Below are positions 24,466 to 34,135 of a DNA stretch of 64,000 nt, one piece after another; position 1 is the first letter of the stretch; each line of letters starts with the position of its first letter. Where the stretch lies: assembly GCF_037893015.1 (NCBI RefSeq), contig NC_133663.1:226025199-226089198 (forward strand), given 5' to 3'. Source of the DNA: Macrotis lagotis. Lineage: Eukaryota; Chordata; Mammalia; Peramelemorphia; Peramelidae. The notes under the pieces are model-generated. The model saw nothing but the letters and a program-made list of their open reading frames with translations. It did not search any database and was not told the DNA's origin. The position numbers and the translations under genes are program-made.

Positions 24466-24558
24466 TTAAGAAATCTGGACCCGTTTTTGCTATTAGATGA
24501 ATTTAAAGTGGCTAAACCAGCAGGATTTCCTGATCATCCACACCGAGGTTTTGAAACA
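24466..24558 (+). CDS. PIR: PIR second coding exon, residues 33-63, with metal-binding histidines
   Basis: Encodes [20 protein letters not shown] then [11 protein letters not shown], the first cupin-domain segment of pirin. The HPH pair is His56 and His58, two of the four iron ligands known in human pirin (the others, His101 and Glu103, are on later exons). The acceptor is a T17 run plus ag; the donor is aca|gtgagt. Both ends are phase 0 and join cleanly to the previous exon (GRPE|LRNLDPF). Differences from human (LRN for LKN, LLLDEF for [13 protein letters not shown] for KGGRPGG) lie in surface positions and the metal site is intact. The next exon (human VSYLLEGG...) was not found. Confidence 0.97.
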
Positions 24559-27220
24559 GTGAGTACAATGGTTCTATAGTCAGAGTGCATGTCTCAAAAT
24601 TGCATCTTCAGATAAACTATAATTATTACTTCCATATAAAAAAACGCTAAAAAATACAGACCAAAAATTAATCAGCAACTTGATTACAGACAAGTATTTG
24701 TGGTATTTGGAAATAGTAAATCAATTTGAAGTAAATAATATTTAAATGTAGATTTTTACCATGTGTTGGGCATAATTTTGAATTTGTATAGCTGGAAACA
24801 TTCATAATTTAAAATGTGAATTGCTTTCTTGAAAACAAGAAATGAGAATAACTTCCTAGAATAAAATCAAAGGAAAAAAAACCAAGGTACATTAAAATGT
24901 GACTAAATTCACTTTACATGGAACATTTAAATCATTGTTTATATATATATATATATTATGTTTAAAGGAATATTTTAAAGTAAAAAATTTTACATTTAAT
25001 AAATCTTCTATTTCACAGAAAGGATGTTGAACAGTAGGCATAAAGTGAAAAAATAGAATATATACTATTTTCTCATCTCCATCATGCTCATCTGGATGAA
25101 TTTTTAAATCTAGATACAGAATCCGGAGGTTTTGCCGAACAAAGAATTTTTAAATAAGGCCAATGAGAAAAAATGATCAATAGATATGGCAGGACCAACA
25201 GATTTTTAAACAGTACATACTTTTCATAATGTCTATTCTCAGTAGTTTCTATGAACTCTTCTTATTTTATGAATTTTTTTGCTTCTTAGATCTTTATAAT
25301 TAATTATAATTATATTCCCCTCACTCAGGGGGGGGGATGTAAATGAATTAATATTACTCACAAATGATAAGAAATATTCATACATGGCTTTAGTTATAAG
25401 ATCTTGTTAGAATCTTTTTATATTGCTATTGTTTGTTAGCGTTTCACATGTGGAATCCAAGGAGAAAAAAATCATAACCACCTCTCTGTGGTTTGACCTC
25501 AACTCCTTACTTGAGAGAATAATCCAGAACCATTCTCTTGGCATATGTTATGTAGTTGGATCATGTTATAGATAAGACCTGACTCTAGTTGGTTTGGCAA
25601 TTTAGGTTTGAGATTTGAATAAAATGAGATTCTGATGGTTAATAAGAGGAAGCTATAGCCCAGAAAAAATACAGCCATGGTGCAGGTAGATACAGCCCTA
25701 TTCATTTCCATATAGAAATGTCTCTAGTCATCAAGGTATGGCGATTCACATGGAACTATGACAGTTGCCAAATCTGAAAAGCACCTGGGTCCTGGGCACC
25801 TAGTCCACCACATTAAAGAGTTGAGGATTAACTGAAACAATGGGAGGGGCTTTTTCAGGTTTTTGTAGTTCACCATAAACTTTCACATACTAGTTACCTG
25901 CTCTATTATCCATACGGGGTTGTTGTAAGAAAATTTGGTATAATGAAATACTCCTAGTTTCACCACTATTGTTCATCTCCACTCTAAGATATTATTTGGT
26001 TCTAATTATACTAGATGACTTGAGTAACAGCAAGGATTTCTATTTGTCTTCTTCCCACAATAGCTAATATAGAAACTACAGTTCATAATGTACTTTCTCA
26101 CAATAAAGTTATCTTTTTTAGCCACCACCACTATGATCCACAACTGTAATTGTATCTAAGATCATCTATGATGACCCTAACCTAAGGAGAACCTCAGCAT
26201 AGACCTAAGAGATTCTTTTTCAGACTATATCAAGTTTAGATACTTAGTGTTGGATGGCTCAGAACTTCCAAATGCTAGGAAGTTTATGGCTTGTGTTAGG
26301 TTTGGGTAGATTTAAAATCTCCTTACTGGACCAATCCATAATGCAAATTTACTAGCATTCCAAAGATTGATGATCAAGTGCTTCTTTATCAGTATTCTCT
26401 TTCAGGAACCTCACCCAAAGCTCCTTTTAGGCCTGGAAGTCATCATCCCCCACTCACTTATCTGATCATCCAGTCACCTCATGTCCCATCAGTACATTGT
26501 CCATCCCACTCTTTGACCATAATATGAATATGGTGCTCCTGCAATTCTAGACTTCCTTCCTGTAAAAAAGTTGTAGGCCAGGCCTACCTCAAGGTTATTA
26601 GTTGGATCAGGTTCCAGGTTAGGACAAAATGAGACACTTGTGGATCATCAAATAATTAACAAAAAGGGATTACATTAGCTGTAGCACTGTAAGGCTATTC
26701 AGCTAGGATATAAGTATAACAATGATGCAGATAAACACAGCTTTTCTCATCTTCATCATGCAGAATGTGGTGATTGCCATAGTAATGAAACAATTGTCAA
26801 TTATGAGGGGAACTGACTCTTCTGTGGGCTGATCTTTTTTTTATAACTTTTAATCTAAAGGCAACTTCTTTACCCTTTGTGGGGAAAATAATCCAGTCTT
26901 ATATGTATTCAGACAGTCTAGTAGGTGCTGTTCAAACTATAACATATTTACTGTAAATATTGATTAGTCTTTGTTTTTTGTTTTCACATGAAAACTAACT
27001 GAAAATATTTACCCCTTTCTCACCAATAATATTATAGATAAAGTGGCCATCTGGATGCAGAAATCTTTATAGCACCTTGTACTGTAGATAAAAGTCTTGA
27101 TAGTGCCTTGCAAGCTAATCTTGGGTAAATCATTAATGTTCACCTTCAACCAATTATTGTTCTCAAAGATCACCTCTTGGAACCCTTGAAAAGGAGGAAC
27201 TATATGAAAAACCTGTCAAA
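24559..27220. other. Repeat-poor intronic block
   Basis: No SINE, MIR or L1 was recognised over about 2.6 kb, which is unusual here. Weakly similar pieces occur at about 25520-25780 and 26590-26900 (agttggatcatgtt / agttggatcaggtt; aataatccag in both), suggesting an undescribed or very old repeat. A (TA)n run lies at about 24942-24957. Confidence 0.5.
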
Positions 27221-27866
27221 AATGGTATTTTAAAAATATTTATTTATTATATATTTATAATCTACTTTCTTCCATCCCACTTTCACTGAACAGCAAAAAA
27301 ACCACAATAATTTTATAAAAGCCCTCTTCATAAATATGCACAATCCAACACAACAAATTTCCACTTTGACCAGACTGTAAAATTTATGTCTCTGTCTCCA
27401 TTTTAATCTTGTTGCCTTTCTGGCAGAAGGGGAGGATGCATTTCATCTTTAGTCTCCTAGACTTGTTATTACGTTAATTAGGATTCTAAACATTTCCAGA
27501 ATTGTTTCTCTTCTATAATGTTATTGTCATATAAATTGTTCTCTAAGTTTTCCTCAATTTCTTTTGGATCAGTTCCTGTCTTCCCTGTTTACTCCAAAAC
27601 AACCCACATCATTGTTTCCTAGGACAAATCTTTTAATTAGATTTATATGGCATATATTTTGTATAATATATATATTTATATGACATAATTGATTTCCCCA
27701 GTGGAGGACAGTCCATTAGTTGCCAATTTTTAGTTACTATGAAAAGTTACTATAAATATATCACCAATTTGGATCCTTTCGCTCTTTCATTAATCTCTTT
27801 GGGATGTATTACTTATAGAGCTGGATTAAAGGATATGAAGAATTTAGTAAATTTTGTGACAGTTCT
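27221..27866 (-). repeat. Older L1 3' region, antisense, left part
   Basis: 'gccaatttttagttactatg', 'ttcattaatctctttgggat' and 'agagctggattaaaggatat' follow antisense L1 ORF2 3'-end order. The matching continuation is at 31064-31160, beyond a younger insertion. Confidence 0.6.
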
Positions 27867-28028
27867 TTTTTTAATTTTTAAAGTTCATCTACTTGTTTAT
27901 TTATTCTTATTGTGTAAAAATGATTTTTATACATTATTAAAATATTCTTGTTTAACAGTAAGCATAATACCCCCAAAAATATACCCTTATGAGTGATAAA
28001 AGTAAAGAGAGAAAAATTACAATTACAA

Positions 28029-28086
28029 TTATTATTATTAATAATAATAATAATAATAATAATAATGATGATGATGATGATGATGT
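28029..28086. repeat. (ATT)n/(AAT)n/(GAT)n microsatellite
   Basis: Trinucleotide runs shift from att through aat to gat, immediately before a SINE. Asn, Ile, Leu and Asp runs in predicted frames are artefacts. Confidence 0.95.
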
Positions 28087-28235
28087 GTGGCCAGGTGGCA
28101 CAATGGACGGAGCACCAGCCCTGGAGCCAAGAGCACCTAAGCCCAAATCCAGTCCCAGACACCCACCAATCATCCAGCTGTGTGACCCGGGACAAGTCAC
28201 CCCAACCCCATTGCTCTGCAACCCCCCCCAAAATA
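28087..28235 (+). repeat. CORE-SINE copy A with excess T-to-C changes
   Basis: Full-length head to tail ('gccaggtggcacaatggacg' to 'aaccccattgctctgcaacc'). Compared with window consensus, about 16 T positions read C by hand alignment, with only a few C-to-T. Confidence 0.85.
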
Positions 28236-28267
28236 AGACCCAAAATAAAATAAAATAGTAATATTAA

Positions 28268-28425
28268 TAATAGTAGGGGGCAGCCTGGTGGTGGACAGAG
28301 CACTGGCCCTGGAGCCAGGATCACCCAGGTCCAAATCCTGCCTCAGACACCCAACAATCACCCAGCTGTGCAGCCCCGGGCAAGCCACCCAGCCCCATTT
28401 GCCCTGCAATCCCCTCCCCCCAGAA
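28268..28425 (+). repeat. CORE-SINE copy B with excess T-to-C changes
   Basis: 'gggggcagcctggtggtgga' to 'ccatttgccctgcaatcccc'. About 17 T-to-C differences from consensus and no clear C-to-T. A few bases of the A box (cacag) are missing. Confidence 0.85.
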
Positions 28426-28629
28426 TAATAATAATAAAAAAATGTGTTTCAGTCTGTGTTCCAACACCTCCATCTCTGTCACGGGTGGATCACATTCTTT
28501 ATGATAAGTCCATTATAATACCTACTTCCATATTTTTCCACCATTGCCATTGCTGATTGCAACTCTCTCCATTTGTACTTTTCCACTAATATACTATATT
28601 TTCTCTGTCCTTTCCCTCTGTCTCTGCTG

Positions 28630-28775
28630 TAGGGTAGCTGAGTGGCACAGCAGACAGATCCCTGACCCTGGGGCCAAGAGGCCCTGAGTCCACATACCAT
28701 TCCTTGGGCCCAGCATCCACCCGACCCTATGGTCCCAGATAGACCATCCAATCCCAGCTCCTTGCAAGAAGCAAA
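28630..28775 (+). repeat. CORE-SINE-like segment inside the HAL1-like spacer
   Basis: 'agggtagctgagtggcacag' to 'cccagctccttgcaagaagc'. It is diverged, again rich in C where the consensus has T, and may be a fixed part of this element subfamily. Confidence 0.65.
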
Positions 28776-29273
28776 AATGTGTTATATCTGACCACTCTCC
28801 CCTCCACGGTCCATCCTCTCCTCCATCACACATCCCCCCCCTTTCCCCCACCCCCCTTCTTTCCTTCTTACTCCAGATGTCTATACCCCATTGAGTATAT
28901 ATGTTGTTTCCTCTCCTAGCCACCTCTGATGAGAGCAGAGTCCCTCATTCCCCCTTGCCTTCCACCCTTCTATATCATTGCAATAGCTCCTTGTAATAAA
29001 GAAAATCTTATTATATGAAATATCTTAGCCTATTCCACCTCTCCTTTTCCTTTCTCCTATTACATTTCCCTTTTAGCCATTGACTCCATTTTTGCATCAC
29101 ATTTTTTTCTTCAAATTCAGCTCTCTCCTGTGCTTCATCTATAAAAGCTCCTTCTACCTTCTCTATTAAATGAGAAGGTTCATATGAGTATTATCAGTAT
29201 CATTTTTCTATGCAGGAATACATGCAGTTCATCATCATTAAGTCCCTCATATTTTCCCCTTCTCCTCCACTCT

Positions 29274-30330
29274 CTATGCTTTACCTGAATCCTGTATTTG
29301 AAGATCAAACCTTCTGTTCAGCTCTGGCCATTCCAACAGGAACATTTGAAATTCCTCTGGTTCATTGAAAGTCCACCTTTTGCCCTGGAAGAAGACATTC
29401 AGTTTTGCTGGGTAGTTGATTCTCAGTTGCATTCCAAGTTCTTTTGCCTTCCAGAATATTATATTACAAGCCCTATGAGCTTTTAATGTAGTTGCTGCTA
29501 AGTCCTGTGTGATCCTGACTGCAGTTCCACAATATTTGAATTGTGTCCTTCTGGCTGCTTGTAATATTTTCTCTTTGACTTTGGAGTTCTGGAACTTGGC
29601 TATAATATTCCTGGGGGTTGTTTTTTTTGGATGTCTTTCTCAGGGAGATCGGTGGATTCTCTCAATTTCTATATTGCCCTGTGCTTCTAAGATATCATTT
29701 TCTTTGAAAATGATGTCAAGGCTCTTTTCCTGTTCATGACTTTCAGGTATTCCAATAATTTTTAGATTATCTTTTCTAAACCTGTTTTCCATATCAGTTG
29801 TTTTTTCAATGAGATGTTTCACATTTTCTTCTAATTTTTCATTCTTTTGGTTTTGAAGTATTGTTTTCTGATTTCTTGTAAAATCAGTAGCCTCCCTCAG
29901 TTCCATTCTTTGTCTGAATGATTTGTTTTCCTCAGAGAGCTTTCTTATCTCTTTTTCCATCTGGCCAATTCTGCCTTTTGAAGAATTTTTAATCTCAATA
30001 ACTTTTTAAACTGTTTTATCCATTTGACCTATGTTGGTTTTAACATGTTATTTTCTTCAGCATATTTTTGGATCTCCTAGACTAAGCTGCTGGATTCATT
30101 TTCATTTTTCTCTCATTTCTTTTCCCAATTTTGCTTCTATCTCCCTCACTTGATTTTTCAAAGTCTTTTTCAAGCTCTGTCATAGCCTGAGCCCAATTTC
30201 TGTTTTTCTTGGAGTCTTTAGATGCAGGAGCTCATACTTTCTCATCTTCAGATTGGGTGTTTTGATCCTTGTTGGGATCATAGGCAAAGTATTTTTCAAT
30301 AGTGTTCCTCTTTTTTCTCTGTTTACTCAT
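29274..30330 (-). pseudogene. Defective L1-type ORF1 (RNA-binding protein)
   Basis: ORF1p is the trimeric RNA chaperone of L1 elements. Reading starts MSKQRKKRNTIEKYFAYDPN at 30330 and ends with a stop at 29274, about 352 codons of space against 338 in human. A coiled-coil part (MEKEIRKLSEENKSFRQRME region) is followed by the RRM-type segment RKDNLKIIGIPESHEQEKSL and, after a break, the C-terminal domain (KEKILQAARRTQFKY, LRINYPAKLNVFF). Stops occur soon after the start (DEKV*) and after RIHRSP at about 29640, plus one or more frame breaks, so no full product can be made. The longest intact piece is 29640-29960. Confidence 0.88.
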
Positions 30331-31041
30331 TTCTCCAGCCTGTGCCTGGTTTTGGGGTGCTTCCTGAGCTTTTGAGTATTATTGGGACACTCCACCCCCA
30401 CCAATGATCTCCATGTGTGAGGCTCTGTCTTCCTGCCAGGTCTGTGAATAACCACAAGTGCACCCCTCTACCATGGGGCTGAGGTGGGGGGGCTGCTGTT
30501 CTATGGGGGGGCCTAGACTACAATCAGGATCTGAATGTGGTCAGAGCTCCATAGTCCACTTCCAGGGACAGAGGACAGAACTGGGCAGTCTCTCTCCACT
30601 TCCCTCCCTAGGTTCAGCACTCATGCCCTGGGGGCTCCTGCTTACTGGCTCCTGCTTCCTGTTCCTGGACCTGGGCTGCTGTGGCCACTGCTTACTGAGT
30701 GCCCTGAGGGCTGGGTTTCATGTACTCGCTCTGGCAGAGGTCCCCCTGCTGATCCCCCAAGTTGTTTCCAGTGCTCCCTGAGTGTAGGTCAGGAAACTGT
30801 CCCTGCTTGAGCCGGCTTCCAGTGCCCAGCGCTGCTCCTGGGAGGCTGAAATTCCTTTGCTCTGGTGGGCTGCAACTCTAACCCTGTGGAGCAGTGCCTT
30901 TCTGCTCTTTTCCAGGTTACCTTGGGCTGGAGAACTGCCTCACTGGGTCCCTCTGTGGATTATGTCTCTCAAAAATTTAATTAGAGTCCTTAGTTTATAA
31001 GTTTTGAGAGAGAGCACCTAAGAGACGATCCTTTCCTGTCA

Positions 31042-31049
31042 CCATCTTG
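31042..31049 (-). promoter_or_regulatory. YY1-type motif at the L1/HAL1 5' end
   Basis: Minus-strand CAAGATGG lies about 14 bases from the 5' end of the element, the same place and sequence core as the YY1 site that positions transcription in human L1. Function is inferred from that parallel. Confidence 0.6.
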
Positions 31050-31063
31050 GGCCCCCCCCCCCC

Positions 31064-31160
31064 AATAGTTCTAAATTGCTTTTCAGAATGACTGAATAAA
31101 GTTTATAGATTGATCAATAGTACAAGTAATGGTACTTTTACTATAGAAAAAAAATTAAGA
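31064..31160 (-). repeat. Older L1 3' region, antisense, right part
   Basis: 'agttctaaattgcttttcag' matches antisense L1 'gttccaaattgctttccag'-type text and continues the copy cut at 27866. Confidence 0.55.
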
Positions 31161-31559
31161 AAAATAAGAAATCATCTTTGGGACCACTGCTTTCTGGATA
31201 GCTACCATACCATTGCCCCAGTCTGGATATAGATGTGTGTTCATTGAATATCTCACTTATCACAAATCAGTTAGGAAGAATATCCTTTACTTAAAACTCC
31301 TTTGGACAAAAAAGATTGTCACATTAAGAATTCATTTGAAGAGATATTTACTGTTAAATCAAGGAATTGTAATGAGTTAGAGAAAACCACTAGGCAGCAG
31401 CAGTTTGGTGCAATGAACATTGAACTTAGTTCATTGAAATCAGAGAATTCTCAAACCAATTGCTTTGGTGAGTAGTCTTAACTTAGTAGAAGTGAGTACA
31501 GGTACAGTGAGAAGAGAATTATCTCTGGTGTCAGATATTAGGCATTCAAATCCTTACTC

Positions 31560-31970
31560 TAATACTACTTGTGTATTTTTTAAATTAAATTTTAATTTAT
31601 TTTAAAATTAATTTTTCTTTTTCTTTTTTGTCAAACACCCTTCCTTCCTGCCTTTCCCCCCCTCTCTCTTGGACATCTCCTTTTCCCTCCTCCCATTGAA
31701 AAGGAAAGAAAAACAAAATCCCTATTACAAACATGTATAATCAAGCAAAACACTTGGCCATGACCAAAAGAAGTCTCATCTGCATTTCTTAAGCCTTCAT
31801 TGTTCTGACAAGAGACAGGTAACATGTTTTATCTTGAGTCCTTTCAAATCATCATTCTAAATGAGTTCTTTCAAATCATCATTTTCAAAAGTTGTAGGTC
31901 TCTACAATAATATCCTTATTGAATTGCTCCCCTGATTCTGCTCATTTTATTTGTATCACCTGACTGTCAA
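31560..31970 (-). repeat. L1 3' UTR-like fragment, antisense
   Basis: 'aacaaaatccctattacaaa', 'tataatcaagcaaaacactt' and 'cccctgattctgctcatttt' follow the order of antisense L1 3' UTRs elsewhere in the window. Confidence 0.55.
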
Positions 31971-32323
31971 ATTTGACTCCTTCCTTCCCTTCCTTGTCAT
32001 AACTAATCTGTCACCAAGTGCTGTCAACTCTTCTTTCACAGTGGGTAATATCTCTTGAATATGTTCCTTCTATTCCCACTATTAGTAACCTACTTCATTT
32101 CCTTATTAATTCAGACTTAAACTATGAGCCCCCCAACTGGTTTCATTGTATTCCCTTCATTTTATATGATATCACCATATTAATCTTCATGAAAAATTAC
32201 TTTGTTCATATCAGTCCTCTTCTCAAAAGCAAACAGGAAAACAGGCAAACAAACCAAAAACATTCATGGCTTCTCATTATTTGCTCAATAAAATCTAGAC
32301 TCTTTAGTCTGACATTCATCTAC

Positions 32324-32567
32324 ATCAGGGGTAGGGAACCTTTTATCTGCCAGGAGCCATTTGGATATTTATAACATCATTCATTGGCTGTACAAAATTA
32401 TCAACTTAAAAATTCACCTGTTATATTTGGTTAAAGTTTTAGTTAATTGACCCTGAAAAAAAAAGCTCCTAGATTTATTGAAATTTTGAGTCCCTCTTGG
32501 GGTTACTGTGGCAGTGCCATACCAAATGATTTCTTGGGCCATGGGCTGGATGTCCTGTTCCCCCCAA
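32324..32567. mobile_element. hAT-like non-autonomous DNA transposon
   Basis: Begins caggggtagggaacctttta with a terminal motif typical of hAT elements and ends gggctggatgtcctgttccc, a degraded counterpart. The interior (gccatttggatatttataac) has no coding capacity. The terminal match is partial and I could not fix the 8-bp duplication. Confidence 0.5.
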
Positions 32568-32989
32568 TTTACAATCTGACTCTATCTACCTTTTTTCCTA
32601 ATAATACCCTAAACAGATTCTATACTGCAGTTAAAGTGTCCTCAGTGACTCCAGAACATTCTACATTTTTAGCATCCTTTCATTCTTGAAGTTCTGCCCA
32701 CACGGGACTTCCCTTCAGGACCCAGTTAGCTCAAGAACTTTAGTAGTATCTTATTATATATAGCATAAAATGCAAACTACTTTGGTTGGAATTTAAGACT
32801 AGATTGGGTTACTGGCTGTTCCTTGACCTTACTTGATCTCTTGCTTCCGTGTCCTTTCACAGACTGTTCTTAATGTACCTCAGTCTTCCCTGATCCCCTT
32901 TAGTTTTTCTTGTGTTCTTCTTCAAATGATTATGTGAAATCACATCCTTGACATCACTTCTTCTTCAAGATTGAAGAAAAAAAATCACT

Positions 32990-33145
32990 CATGGCGGCTA
33001 GGTGGCACAGTGGACAGAGCACTGGCCCTGGAGTCAGGAGTACCTGAGTTCCAATTCGACCTCAGACATTTAATATTTTCCTAGCTGTGTGGCCTTGGGT
33101 AAGCCACTTAACCCCATTTGCCTTGCAAAAACCTAAAAAAAAAAA
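32990..33145 (+). mobile_element. Marsupial CORE-SINE
   Basis: Near-consensus: 'ggcggctaggtggcacagtg', 'ggagtcaggagtacctgagt', 'tagctgtgtggccttgggta' and a pure A tail. Low divergence suggests a fairly young copy. Confidence 0.92.
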
Positions 33146-33359
33146 GATTGAAAGACAATTAATTGCTCTTCTATATTTACACATTCATTGTATTCTCCCC
33201 ATACAAAGGTAAACTCCCTGAGGACAGAGACTGTTATTTCTTGTCTTTGTAACACTGTAATCCAGCAGAATATTTTGGGCATAATAAACACTAAGTGAAT
33301 TTATAGCTTGAACTGGGTTCTCTTAACGGTGATTTAAGATTATTTCTTCTCTCTTCTAA

Positions 33360-33592
33360 CAAGAAGCAACTAGATAGTGCAATGTCTAGACTACTGGACC
33401 TGGAGTGAGAAAGAATTGCATTCAAATCCAGACTTGAACGTTTACTACCCTTAAAACCCTGGGCAAGGCATTTAGTCTCCATCTACCTTTAGGACCTACC
33501 TCCTAGAGTTTCAGTAAGGTTTAAATGAAATAATATTTATAAATCTCTTAGCATAGTGCCCGAGATATTGGAGGCACTCAATAAAAGCTTCC
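33360..33592 (+). repeat. MIR, sense
   Basis: 'tagatagtgcaatgtctaga', 'accctgggcaaggcatttag' and 'ttagcatagtgcccgagata', ending 'cactcaataaaagctt'. Confidence 0.8.
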
Positions 33593-33599
33593 TCCTGTC

Positions 33600-34135
33600 T
33601 TTTTTCTGAACTTTAATAGCATATTCAATTTAATACCATATTCAACAGTTTTTTATTTATTTTATTTTGTTTTGTTTTTTATTTTTAAAATGTCTATTTA
33701 TTTTCTCAACTACATACAATGATAGTTTTCAACATTCATTTTTTGTAAGATTTTTTGAGTTCCACATTTTTCTCCTGTTCCCTCTTACCTATCCCTTCTC
33801 CTTGACAGCAAGTAATAGGTTATTCATGTATCTATGTTTAACAAATTTCCATATCAATCATGTTGTGATAGAAGAATCATAACAAAAGGGAAAAAAACAT
33901 GAGAAGTAAAAAAAAAGCATAAAGTAATTTTCTAAATTGAAAATAGTATATTTTAATCTGCATTTAGACTCCATAGTTTTTCCTCTGGTTGTGGATGGTA
34001 TTTTCCTTCAGAAGACTTTTAGAATTGTCTTTGATCATTGTACTGCTGAAAAGAGCTAAGCTGATCATCACACAAAGTTATAGCACCTACAGTCTTAACA
34101 GGATTTGCATTAATTATGTGCTGTCTCCTACAATA
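33600..34135 (-). repeat. L1 3' UTR, antisense
   Basis: 'tagactccatagtttttcct', 'agaattgtctttgatcattg' and 'gctgatcatcacacaaagtt' are the antisense of the common marsupial L1 3' end. Confidence 0.75.

Larger units (their letters stand above)
27867..31063 (-). mobile_element. HAL1-like (half-L1) element, apparently both ends present, 3.2 kb
   Basis: Read on the minus strand it starts with a G run and CCAAGATGG, continues through a GC-rich 5' UTR (about 31063-30331), an L1-type ORF1 (30330-29274), a spacer with an internal tRNA-SINE-like piece, two further SINE copies, and an A-rich 3' end at 27867. No ORF2 text is present. Likely target duplications acagttct (27859-27866) and atagttct (31065-31072) differ by one base. 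Half-L1 elements with ORF1 only are a known mammalian group (HAL1). An L1 with a large internal deletion is the alternative. Confidence 0.75.

Noticed and set aside
27878..28409. Frames of 60-148 codons with Ile, Asn, Leu or Asp runs
   Set aside because: They run through the trinucleotide microsatellite and SINE copies within the HAL1-like element.
30458..30810. Two plus-strand frames of about 100 codons in GC-rich DNA
   Set aside because: They lie on the antisense of the HAL1/L1 5' UTR, where GC content alone keeps frames open.
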